Of a DNA stretch of 64,000 nt, positions 11,904-22,764 are shown piece after piece. Under the pieces are notes generated by a model, which ran no database searches, was not told the DNA's origin, and saw nothing but the letters and a program-made list of their open reading frames with translations. The translations under genes and the position numbers were made by a program. The DNA comes from Poa pratensis. Its lineage: Eukaryota > Streptophyta > Magnoliopsida > Poales > Poaceae. Location: contig CAMZMU010000041.1 of assembly GCA_947311845.1 (NCBI GenBank), forward strand, positions 136,552,542 to 136,616,541. The letters run 5' to 3'. Each line of letters opens with the position of its first letter. The stretch's first letter is position 1.

Positions 11904-12725
11904 TGAAAGGATCGGTATGGCCACCTACGGGGTGAATAGGTGCTATTCAATTTTTAGCACTTTTTCGAATTTAGTCTTGACACAAAGGTAAATTCTCTAG
12001 ATATGCAACTGCGGTGAATTTACCTATATGACAAGTTAATACTAGACTAAGCATGATACAAGTAAAAACTAGCGAGTAAGGAGTAACCGAACGGGAAGCA
12101 CGTGGAGACAAGGATGTATTCCCTAGTTACTCTTTTTTAGGGGAGTACGTCTCGTTGGAGGGGTGTGAGTTTTAAACTTAAACGCCACAAATGGCCTCAC
12201 CCTATTCTCCGATGAACCTTGCCCAAAAGGTCGGTTCACATTCCACTATCGGAATCTTTCAAGACGGAATCCGGGGCCCTTACAACAAATTTGAAGCTCA
12301 ACCCACAAAAGGATTGGGGGCTCCCAAGCACCACAACACCTGCAGCTACACAAAAGTAACAAGTAAGTAAGTACAACAAGATGTCTAAGTTTTCCTAATG
12401 GAAACCTTAGACTCGAATCCCTCAAGTGAATGAGGGGGAAATGAAGAACGCTTTGGTGAAATAGTAGATCCGGGTCTTCTCTTTCAATCCTCCAAAGATC
12501 AACGAGTTTGGGTGGAGGGATTGGGAGATCTAGTGATTCTTGAGCTTGCAATAATGGTGGACTTCAATTGGGGCGAGCTCGCTGGCTGGAGGTAGGTGGA
12601 GGGGTATAAACCCTCCTAAAATTGTAGCCGTTGCAGTCAACTTAGACCGGAGTCTCCGGTCTAGGAGAGCCGGAGACTCCGGCCTGGGCGGAGACTCCGG
12701 GGTCACTCCGGACCAACTCACAAGT
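11904..12725 (-). repeat. 3' LTR of the Copia element (3' part)
   Basis: On the minus strand this ends ...CCGATCCTTTCA at 11904, the TG/CA-type LTR end. Its body matches, in reverse orientation, 29139-29822, and its distal part (about 12590-12725) matches 30992-31130. It contains the CCGGAG/CTCCGG palindromic motifs at 12645-12715. The upstream boundary is unclear: similarity to the other LTR stops near 12720, and 12725-13090 is AT-rich sequence with a purine tract (on the minus strand AAAGGGGGAGAAG, near 13055) of the kind seen before 3' LTRs. Confidence 0.7.
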
Positions 12726-13098
12726 AATAATTGGAACAAGATAAATTTGCATAATATGAGACATATCATGAGAAAAGGGTTGAGATAAAGGAACCATACC
12801 TTGTGCATAATAATGTAGAATATAGACCAATACACAACAATATATCATAATAAACAATATCATCTCAACCATAGGTAATATGAAATCCACATAGTCTCGC
12901 ACCACAAATAGTAGCATAGTCTCACACAATAAAAACCAAAACAAATAAGTTCCACGACATAAGATAAATGGACACAAGCGCAAAGAAATGATAAAGGCAC
13001 ATACTTGTGTCCGACCCATGCAAATCCCACGGAGAAAACCTAATAGAACTACTTCTCCCCCTTTGGCATCGAAATGCCAAAAAGGGAAAAGAGCGATG

Positions 13099-14664
13099 CT
13101 AACGAGTCCCAAGGAGACCACTCATCCTCTTCATCGTCGTCGGCATCATCACCACTTGCTTCTTGGTCTCCTCCTCATTGTACTCTTCAGTGTCATCATC
13201 ATCCTCATCATCCTCATCATCATTTTTATCATCATCTTCTTCATAACGCATTTGAGCCTTGCCGGTGTTGCGAGATGAGGAAGGCATGGATGTAACATCT
13301 TCATAGTCACCCCAAGGAAATTCGTCCACCTTCCATTCCTCAATAGGAAGAGTAGTATCGGACTCCGGTGAAGCGGGGGTACCTTCGGGGCGAGGAGGGG
13401 TCTTACCACCGTTGTTGAGCTTGCGCAACTCTTTTAACATCTTGTGCTAGTTGGAAAGAATGTGCTTCCTCTCAACATAGCCCTCATAATTTTCCTTGTG
13501 GATGGCAATCCCCATACAAAGCTTTGCCTTTTGCCACCAAGTGAGGTGTTTCACCTCATTGTTGACCCTCTCTTTGCCACCACTATTCCATGAGGGTGGA
13601 GTGGCATTCTTCCTTCTTGCCCTTGGAGCTTCTTCCACCTCTATCTCTTGATAAGTGGCTTGGGGAGTGGTATGAATAGCTAGCACTTGGAGGGTTTCAA
13701 ACGTGTGTTGCTTGAAGCGAGATTGATCGAGTTGGGGAACCTTCTTGAGGATAAGCTTCATGACATAGTGCGCATACATAGGATTCTTCTTCTCATGAAT
13801 AGCAATGTTGATCTCATACTTGATATAATCCATCACATCAATCTCATACCCATGGCAATTTGGTCCGGCAAGGTATGTCCTGTGGGCATGATGCATGAGA
13901 TTGACAAGTGCACCACGGATAGCATCCGTATTCCCCGCTTGGGGTGCAATGCTCCAACGAAATATGTGAATCAAGATATTGTAGATGGGCTTGAGTCCTC
14001 GGGTGGTAGCAATGACACCCTTTTTAGCACAAAGAGTGGCAAGCAACTTCTTATCATAATCCACCCCTTCAACATGCATCCTTCGACCAACGGAAATGGA
14101 AGCTCCTTTGAACTCATAGCCCAAAATCTACCCAAACTCTTCAAAAGTTGCATTACACTTGAGAGGGCCCGTCATCCAAGTCATCTTGGTGTTCTCCTCC
14201 GGTCCTAGCACAAGAGTGGCAAAGAATTGTTGGACCATCACAATATCATAGTTTTGTTGGGTTGAAATGAGCTTCTCAAGGCCTAGCTTCCTAGCCACCC
14301 AAATTGCCTCCACAAAGTATTTCTTCTTGGCCAACACTTCAAACTTCAATGGTTTTTGAGGGCACACAAGGGCTTTTGGGTCCAAATGGGCATAGATTTC
14401 CTTCATGATGAGCTCTTGCTCCTTCCTCCAAAAGTGACAATCGGTTGTGTTGTTGGGCATATCATAGAACCTCTGCGCCCTCATGGTTCTAAAATCCTCC
14501 TTGTTCAAATCCTTCACGGTAGTGATGTTGTCAAACTTGGCCTTCTTGGCCCTTTCTTCTCGAATGAGAGCAGCCTCTTGCCTAGCCCTTCTGGCATCGG
14601 ACTCCTTTTGCTGCTTTGCAACACCACGCTGCACATATCGGTCGTTCTCTTCATCATAGTCCAA
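13099..14664 (-). pseudogene. Extra ORF between pol and 3' LTR (plant transposon-protein-like)
   Basis: A single minus-strand frame runs from about 14664 to 13099 (about 520 codons), broken only by two in-frame stops at 14130-14128 and 13449-13447. The N-terminus is charged (KQQKESDARRARQEAALIRE). The centre is globular (YDIVMVQQFFATLVLG; FRWSIAPQAGNTDAIRG). The C-terminus is a long Asp/Glu run. It resembles what databases call a putative plant transposon protein (Transposase_32 type), an identification from memory. Its place downstream of RNase H recalls the additional or env-like ORFs of some plant Copia lineages. Its function is unknown, and it shows no transmembrane segment or signal peptide. 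Confidence 0.55.
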
Positions 14665-14844
14665 ATAGTCTCTTCCCGACTTCTTGGATGCTTTCTCGGG
14701 TTGTGATGATGATGAGCCCGAATGGTATCTCTTGTTATCTGTGAATAGAGAGTAGATAGGGTAGCATAGAGGTGAGCATACATGTCCAGGAGGTCAACGA
14801 GACAACACTTAAACAATTCTGGGCTGAAAAACTTGATCTACATC

Positions 14845-15440
14845 GGAGTCTCCGGTCTCTGGGGCTAGAGTCTCCGGCCAGACCGGAGTCTCCGGTCCGA
14901 CAGGCCGGAGTCTCCGGTCCTGATTGGAAAAACCAATCTAGGTCAAATCTACCAGCAAAGAATTGGGCAAGTATTATCTATGAAGTGCATTTGTCGTCTA
15001 GAAGAATCTACCATGAAAATAGGACAGGGGCATGCTTCAAAAACAGCAGATCTAGCACAAGATCAAGAAGAAGAAGAAGAAGAATATGGCATACCCTTGC
15101 CCTTCATGGTGCTCCAAGTGGAGGAGAAAGGTCCCCACACCGGAGAGGAGATGGAGAACGATGACTTGATGGATTCCGGCGGCGAGGGAGGCGGCCGGAT
15201 GGAGTCCCTGGCGTGGAGGCGGCGGCTGGGAGCAGTTTGGGGTCAGGGGTGTGTGGAGAGTTGTGAGCCAACCTCCACCTCGATCCCCTTTAGAATCCCA
15301 GGAAACTGCCTTAGAACGGAGTCTCCGGCCCAAACGCACCGGAGTCTCCAGACTTGCTGGAATCTCCATGGTTTGGGGCAGAGACTCTGCTCCGATCGGA
15401 GTCTCCGGTCCAGAAGACCGGAGTCTCTGGCCCCTCCAGG
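14845..15440. repeat. Cluster of CCGGAG-N-CTCCGG palindromes between pol and the extra ORF
   Basis: The 17-bp palindrome GACCGGAGTCTCCGGTC occurs at 14881-14897, with variants around 14845-14930 and again at 15310-15440. The same motif family sits in the LTRs (12645-12715, 26380-26630, 31049-31225). Finding it outside an LTR suggests either an old LTR fragment here or a mobile or amplified motif. No ORF in this stretch is convincing. Confidence 0.6.
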
Positions 15441-15944
15441 GCAGAAACTCATATATATTGTGGAGGACATGTACGTGAGCAAGAAGAGCATGTTTTTAGG
15501 TAAGAAAAGGCTTAGGATGAGAACATTGTCACTGATGGTGGGATACGCACTTGGAAGTTGCAAGATCAAAAAAAATAAAGGCCAATTCCAAGTGTTTCTC
15601 CCAAAAATAAAATAAAGGTCTAGAAAACCCAAATAACTCCAATAAATCTAAATAAGATCCAACTCCTCACAAGGAGGAGGGCGGTGGCCTTGGCCACCAT
15701 GTTTGAGTTTTATGGCGTGACACCGCGAAGATATATCTTGGGTTCACAACCACTCCTCGTCATTTAAGCTCACAATTCATATAAACGAATATAGAGAAGC
15801 AAATGAGTTCTTAATGTCGGCATAATGGGGGGAGGGATAGTCCAATGTATTAGGACCGCACTCCCCCTATGTCCATGCCTACACCTAAACACAAAAGATA
15901 GTCAAGACATAGGTGTGTATGCAAGATGGTCAAGCCAAGCTCCT

Positions 15945-17115
15945 TGAATCCACGATATTTAGCTCATTCCTCAAATAAGAGAACCTTGCTTCATCAAGAG
16001 GCTTCGTGAAAATATCGGCAAGTTGGTCTCTTGTGGGAACATGGCCTAGCTCAATATCACCTCGGGCAACATGATCTCGAATGAAATGATGCGAATCTCA
16101 ATATGCTTGGTTCTTGAATGTTGCACCGGGTTGTGGGCAATCTTGATAGCACATTCATTGTCACATAAAAGAGGCACTTTGTCACAATTGACACCATATT
16201 CCTTTAAAGTTTGCCTACTCCATAACAATTGGGTGCAAGCACTTGCGGCCGCCACATACTCGGCTTCGGTGGTGGAGAGAGATATACAATTTTGCTTCTT
16301 GGAAGACCAACTCACCAAGGAACCACCATGAAATTGGCAAGCCCCGGAAGTTGACTTCCTATCATCTTGATCACCGGCCCAATCCGAGTCCGTGTACCCA
16401 CGAAGAGAGAAAACCTTGTCCTTAGGGTACCACAAACCAAACTTTAGGGTATGAATCAAATATCGTAGGATTCTTTTGACCGCCACCATGTGGCTTTCTT
16501 TAGGAGCGGCTTGGTACCTTGCACACACCCTACACTCAACACAATATCGGGTATAGATGCACAAAGATAGAGCAAAGAACCAATCATGGAACGGTATACC
16601 TTTCGATCGACATCTATACCCTTTGGGTTAAGTTGTAGATAAACCTTGATGTCCATTGGTGTTAGCTTCTCCTTGACACCAATCATATCAAACCTCTTAA
16701 GCATGTCTTGGATATATTTAGTTTGCGAGATGAAAGTCCCTCCCGTCAATTGCTTGATCTCAAAACCAAGGAAGAACTTCAACTCTCCCATCATGGACAT
16801 CTCAAACCTATCGGTCATAAGGTTTGAAAATTCATCATTGAAAGCTTTGTTAGTTGATCCAAAGATAATATCGTCCACATAGACTTGGCATATGAAAAGC
16901 TCCCCTTTTACTCTCTTGGTAAAGAGAGTGGGATCGATTTGCCCAACCTCAAATCCACGGTCTACTAGAAGCTCTCTAAGGTGCTCATACCACGCACGTG
17001 GAGCTTGTTTAAGTCCATAGAGCGCCTTATCGAGCTTATAGACATGGTTAGGGAGTTTGGGATCCTCAAAACCCGGTGGTTGCTTAACATATACTAATTC
17101 TTTAAGTGGACCATT
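15945..17115 (-). pseudogene. Copia pol, 3' part: RT second half and RNase H
   Basis: On the minus strand, RT continues from the LINE insertion point at 17115 with [16 protein letters not shown] (near 17010) and the catalytic YVDD at 16870-16881. The RNase H follows with YTDSDWAGDQDDRKSTSG, STTEAEYVAAASA and HIEI motifs (16400-16090). The end of pol lies near 15945. A frameshift separates RT and RNase H near 16500. The matching first half of RT is 5.6 kb away at 22765-23120, beyond the inserted LINE. Confidence 0.85.
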
Positions 17116-17140
17116 TTTTTTTTGAATTTTCTGTTATATA

Positions 17141-20100
17141 TTAAGCACACATAGAAGAGTTTTTACAAGAATTCTTACAATCAAAAGAAACCGACTCAAC
17201 CACGCAGGGTGGGACATCTTTCAGGAGTAAACCACTACACCAATTAAAACGACTAAACTTAGCTAACTCATGGGCAACAATGTTGTAGCAGCGGGTCACT
17301 TTTTGGATTCTAACATTCTGCAGAAACCCAAACAAGTCCCTAATATCATCTGAAATGAAAGTAAAATCAGCTCTGTTGCCGTTTGCATTCTGAAGATCAG
17401 CGATCACCAAAGCACAGTCGCTTTCAACAATGATGGGCATCGGGTCCAACGAGATCGAAGCCTTGACTCCTTCTCGAATAGCTATGGCTTCCGCAATTTC
17501 GATAGAGGTGCATTTCGGGATGGTGCCCCAAGCCGACATCACCACTACTCCTTCGTGGTCCCTAAGAATAGCCCCCCAAGATCCACTATTGTTCTCTTTT
17601 ATGAAGCTGGCATCCACATTGAGTTTATGCCACCCCGACTCTGGTCTTTCCCAGTTTCCATGAGGGGTTTTGTGCACCTTCTTTACAATCTCCTTTGTAG
17701 GAACCATTGGTCTTTTCCCTTTGTAATCATGTTCTAGCTGAGGGTTATTAAGCTGCATAAAGGAAGAAAGATAGGACTGGATGAAGTTAGCAGATTCACT
17801 TATAGAGCATTTTCCATCTCCAAAAATCGAATTGTTCCTCAGGTGCCAAGATCTCCACCATAGGAACAGGAGCTTCGCTTTCAAGTCCTCATTGCATTGA
17901 CTCAGGAGTTGGAGGGTCCAGTTATCTCCAGTATAGGTTAAATTTTCATCAGGAGGTAATTCCCAGATATCACGCAAACACTGTCTGAGGGCTTTTGCTT
18001 TTGTGCAGTTTACAACCGCATGATGGGCAGTTTCAGGTTCCATTCCACTAATGGTACAGGTAGGCATTACTTCCATCTTCCTTCGGTGTCTATGCGCTTG
18101 GACACCAAAAGTATTAGAAGCCAGCTTCCACCCGAAAATCTTGATTTTTGGTGGCACTTTTGCCTTCCAGATGGAATTCCAAATGCTTCTATCCCCTTCA
18201 GGGTTCGAACTAGTAGAGGTTATTTTGTCTCTGTTCTTCAACTGCATTCCCAATCTATAAGCACTTTTCACTGTGAACAAACCATTTGGCTCATGGGCCC
18301 AGGCAACAAAATCTTCTCTGGGTGTTGGCGGGATATTGATATTTAAGATTTCATCTACATCGGGTGGATAGAAAAGATCTTTAATAGTTTCAGTTTTCCA
18401 TGTTCTAGTATCAGGGTTTATCAAATCAGAAACCCATTTCCGCCGAAGGTTATTATTTTTCACTAGAACTTTGTGATTACCTCTAGGAATCCAATTATCT
18501 CGCCAAATCCTAACTTTAGTACCAGAACCAATTCTCCAAGTAATGCCTTCTTTCAGAAGTTCTAAGCCATGAGAAATACCTTGCCAACACAGAGACACAT
18601 TTTTACTGAACACTGTATCTGTGAGTTCCCCGGAAGGGTAGTATTTAGCTTTTAGAATTCTAGCACAAAGACTATCCGGAAACACAAGAAGTCTCCAAGA
18701 TGGTCTCGCAAGAAGGGCCTGATTAAAAATTCTCAAGTCTCTAAAACCAATACCTCCATGGCTTTTAGGAGCAGTCATCTTGTCCCAGCCCATCCAATGA
18801 GTTTTCCTTCTATCCTCTTCATCTCCCCACCAAAAATTACTAATAATTTGCTCTAGATCATCACAAAGTCCAGCAGAGAATTTGAAGACGCTCATAGCAT
18901 AGATACAAATGGCCTGGGCCACCGCTTTAATAAGGGTCTCTTTAGCAGCACCAGAGATATATTTCTCATTCCAGTCAGAGCATTTCTTGCTCAATTTCTC
19001 CTTAGAGGATTTCAGTTTACCATTTTTCAGAGTTCCTTCTGGAATAGGGAGCCCAAGGTATTTGTCATCTGTTGCCATTGCACCTGCTTGAAGGATAGAT
19101 GCAACATCCTCGCCATCTTCTTGTGAGACATGTTGCCCAAACATGATTGAGCATTTAGCTGGGCTTAGAAGTTGGCCAGTGCCTTTTTCGTAATTTTCCA
19201 AGACACTTTTCACTCTACTTGCCTGATCTGCATTTGTGTTGAAGAAAAGCAGTCTGTCGTCTGCAAACAGTAGGTGAGAAATTCCCGGGCTTCTTTTGCA
19301 TATCTTCATCTCTTGAATTGCATTATGCTCAATTTGCTTGTTGAGAGAGGCAGAGAGGCTTTCTCCTACAAAGAGAAATAAATAAGGTGACAAGGGGTCA
19401 CCTTGTCGGAGACCTCTAGAAGGCTTAAAGATCTCCAGTAATCTTCCATTAAATCTGACCGAAAATCTGACGGACTTAACACAAGCCATGGTCCAATTGA
19501 TCCAGGTTTCATTAAAACCAAATCTTCTCAGGGTTTCTTCGAGAAATCGCCAGTCAACCCTATCATATGCCTTCATTAGGTCAAGCTTGTAAGCACAGAA
19601 TTTCCCAGCACTGTTGGATCCATTCTGGATGGCATGGATACTTTCAAACGCAATGATGGCATTATCAGTGATCATACGTCCTGGAACAAAGGCACTCTGG
19701 GTTTCGGAGATTAAATCTTTGAGAAGTGGTCCCATCCTGTTGACTAGGCATTTAGCCACCACCTTATAGGTCACATTGCAAAGACTAATTGGTCTGTAGT
19801 CTTTCAATGACACAGGGTTCTTGCTCTTTGGAATGAGGACAATACATGTATCATTCACCCCTTCAGGCATTTCACCTGTTTCAAAGAACTTTCGAACAAC
19901 ACTAATAACATCCACTTTGAGTACAGCCCAGTTTTTCTGAAAAAAAAGCAGCCGGGAAACCATCAGGTCCCGGAGCTTTGGAAGGTCCAATTTGGAAAAG
20001 TGCAAAGCTGATCTCCTCATCGGTAAACGGAGCAGTTTAACTCCCATTTGTTGTATCATCTACCTTCTTATCAAAAAGGTGTGTGAGCAGCTCCGGTTTA

Positions 20101-21327
20101 ACATCTTGATCTGCTGTGTACAGGTCTTTGAAGAAGTCCGTCGTCAGATTCTCCATGGCCGATACATCAGAGATATTAAGACCATCATTTCTAGCCAACT
20201 TCCCAATGTTATTCTTCTTTCTATGCCAGGTTGCAGTTCTGTGGAAATAGGAGGTGTTCCTATCTCCAGCTTTCAGCCATGAAACTCTTGATCTCTGCCT
20301 CCATTTCAATTCTTCTTTTTCAAGCAGCTCATTGATTTCCTTACCTAATTTTCTAGCTTTCTCCCTGCTGTATCTATCATGTCTCCTGTTCAGCCTATCA
20401 AATTCCTTTCTTTTCAGCTTTAGTTGTTTGTGAATTGAACCTATGGTTCTGCTGCTCCAATCGTGCAGGCAGTTCATTACCCCTTTCAAGTTATTAGTGA
20501 TGTCACCAAGGCAGTTAGGCTTTCTGTGCTTCGTCCAAGCCGTTTCCACTTCCTCTCCGAGGCTTTCTTCTCTTTCCCAATAAGATTCATACCTGCGTAT
20601 AGGAGGGGAAAATCTCACAGCAGGGCTAGGCATCAAATTAATTAAGACAGGGCAATGGTCGGATTTAGTGGACGATAAGTGAGTTACCTTATGGTTTGGG
20701 AACAAATTAGACCAGTGAATATCAGCAACTGCCCTGTCCAGTCTGACTCTAACATTTCTGTTGCCTTTCTGCTTATTGTCAAAAGTCCACGGCAAACCAT
20801 CAAAGCCCAAGTCATGTAGGTCACAGTGAGAGAGAACTTCTCTAAAGTCTAGCATCTGTTTTGCATTTCGGCGAGTATAGGAAAAGTGTTCATTCTGCCA
20901 CATACATTCATTAAAATCACCCATCATAAACCATGGGTAAGGGAGGAGGGGTTTTATGTGTTTTAACAGGTTCCACATGTTATATCTTTCATGTGTGCGA
21001 GGTTCCCCATAAATGAAAGTGCATCTCCATTTATTTCCAACAGGGTGGTTTACAACTGTACATCAATATGACGGTTGCTAATTTTAAATAACTCTACACT
21101 TATGCTCTCATCCCAGAATAAAGCTAAACCCCACCCTTTCCTTTCTCACTAAAGGTGACAACATGTTTTAAACCTAATCTCCAGCGTAAGTTCTCCACAT
21201 ATTCTTTCTTTTGCCTGGTTTCAGAAAGGAAAAGCAGCTTCGGCTTGTGAGTATGCACTAGCCTCTCGAGCTCACGAGCTGTCACAGGGTGGCCAAGCCC
21301 GTGACAGTTCCAGCCTAATATCGTCAT
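17141..21327 (-). pseudogene. LINE ORF2: endonuclease, RT, zf-RVT, RNase H; few disabling changes
   Basis: It starts MTILGWNCHGLGHP at 21327 (endonuclease N-terminus). The endonuclease continues with MMGDFNECMW and SDHCPVLI. RT shows KAPGPDGFP, YRPISLCNVTYK, GLRQGDPLSPYLF and FADD at 19256-19267 (FADD rather than YADD). zf-RVT follows, then a C-terminal RNase H (LNVDASFI, an E near IEIAEAIA, VESDCAL) and the stop at 17141. Lesions seen: frameshifts between 21127 and 20980, an in-frame TAA at 20039-20037, and one extra T in a T-run near 19940. The last 930 codons or so are otherwise open. The RNase H is of the kind reported as acquired by plant L1 elements. Confidence 0.9.
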
Positions 21328-21329
21328 GG

Positions 21330-22538
21330 CTACTGACAGGCACGCTCCTCCGTGCCTGTCAGTGTACCAGCGGCCCCTGGGCCGGCTGCCTCCTCAGTCT
21401 GTTCACCACCGTCCAGCGCATCAGCCTGGTTATCCTCACCATCATCAGTGTCTTCAGCAATCTTGCTCTTCTTGCCACTTTCGTCTTCAGTTCCCTCTTG
21501 CTGTCTAGCCTGCATCATCTCAGCATCATCAACAGTCCTCTTCCCCAGCAGGATCTCTTTCTTCTTCAGGAACAAAGCAGCCGTGCGAGCAGCCTCGCTT
21601 TTTATCTCCTGCAGCAGACTGCAGTCAGACAGGAGGCAACCTTCCTCTTCCTCCACAACTTGCTCTACCTCCTGGCTCAGATCAGCCGAGCCTTCAGCCC
21701 TCATGCCATCATTTGTTCTGAATCTGATTACAATCTCCTGCCTCTTATCCATGGTTTTGTTTCGGTGTACAATGTTTCTACGAGAGAGATGAGTACATGT
21801 TCCTCCTCCTTCATCTAATATATATCTTGAGGTGCGATCACCTTTCAGCATTTTCACAATTACTGTCACGATTTCCTTCCCTAGATTGATGATGCAGATA
21901 CTAAAAAATAGCGCAGACATCTTGATTTTCTTCCGGATCACCTTTATTCCTCCCCTATTCCTTGTGCAATATTGCACAGTTTCCTTTCCACAGATTTCCT
22001 CTGGCTCCCGAATCACTAATTGATCATCTCCGATCATAGAGAATTGGCCTGTATCCCCCTTATCTCTACCTTCCTTTTTACAATCCGCTGTTTCAATTCT
22101 TGATTGTGTCCAAAAGATCACTGATTTTCTATCCTCAGTTACCGGAGTTGTTTCCCGCAGAGTATCTAGATTTTGAATTTTTGGGCAGATCAGATCGAAA
22201 TCATGGATTGGGGAAATTACCTTCTCCGTGAACTCATGTTGTCTCCGATCCTCTTGTAGGATCTCAATCGCCTCCATCTTCAAAGCCGCAATCTCCAGCC
22301 GTAGGTGATCTCCATCTTCCCTCCTCATGTACAACGCCGCCGCCGAAACCGGCTTCTCCCTGGTCTTCTGGGCGATCCGCCGCAAGCGCCGCTGGAAGCC
22401 CATTCCTTCAAGCACTCCTCCAACACGGGGGACCCCTTCTCCGAGAGCTAGACGACCCTGGCGTGTCAGGCCGTCGGTGGATTTGGTCGCGATCTCACCG
22501 CCAGATCCCGTCGCCGCCGTAGGCGGTGGTGACGTCAT
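21330..22538 (-). CDS. LINE ORF1, intact frame
   Basis: A 402-codon open frame from an ATG at 22538 (MTSPPPTAATGSGGE) to TAG at 21332-21330. It is highly charged, with basic stretches in the middle (KVIRKKIKM) and a long acidic C-terminal part (EVEQVVEEEEGC; EDTDDGEDNQAD). I see no CCHC knuckle or RRM. Its stop lies two bases before the ORF2 ATG (TAG, CC, ATG). By position it is ORF1 of the LINE, whose known role is RNA binding and particle formation. The length without stops suggests a fairly young insertion. Confidence 0.7.
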   Translation of the reverse strand: MTSPPPTAATGSGGEIATKSTDGLTRQGRLALGEGVPRVGGVLEGMGFQRRLRRIAQKTREKPVSAAALYMRREDGDHLRLEIAALKMEAIEILQEDRRQHEFTEKVISPIHDFDLICPKIQNLDTLRETTPVTEDRKSVIFWTQSRIETADCKKEGRDKGDTGQFSMIGDDQLVIREPEEICGKETVQYCTRNRGGIKVIRKKIKMSALFFSICIINLGKEIVTVIVKMLKGDRTSRYILDEGGGTCTHLSRRNIVHRNKTMDKRQEIVIRFRTNDGMRAEGSADLSQEVEQVVEEEEGCLLSDCSLLQEIKSEAARTAALFLKKKEILLGKRTVDDAEMMQARQQEGTEDESGKKSKIAEDTDDGEDNQADALDGGEQTEEAAGPGAAGTLTGTEERACQ

Positions 22539-22764
22539 CCAGTCTACGTTCCTCCAGATATTATTCCCGAACAGTTAGAAATTATTGCCGTCTTCTTGAT
22601 CCCGAGGAAATCTCAAAAGCTTAGTTTTGATCAACCTGCATCTTTGATTTTTCTTGTCTGTTCTTGAAAGTACCCTGAAGACTCTTAACGCAATGGGAAA
22701 CAAACGCTCGGTAGCCTTTTTCCCGGGGTGGCGGCAAAGGATAACAGCTTTTAAGTGGACCATT

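Larger units (their letters stand above)
17116..22749 (-). mobile_element. L1-type LINE with RNase H, inserted in Copia RT
   Basis: Flanked by a perfect 15-bp duplication TTTAAGTGGACCATT (17101-17115 and 22750-22764), which is coding sequence of the host RT. The poly(A) tail on the minus strand is the T9 at 17116-17124. The element has ORF1 (22538-21330) and ORF2 (21327-17141), with about 210 bp of 5' leader and almost no 3' UTR. Removing it and one duplication copy makes the Copia RT frame continuous. It is therefore younger than the Copia element. Confidence 0.92.

Noticed and set aside
11466..11935. Plus-strand frames upstream of the Copia 3' LTR
   Set aside because: No domain; the minus-strand ATG at 11467 with a donor at 11314 is the better explanation, and the rest is likely its promoter.
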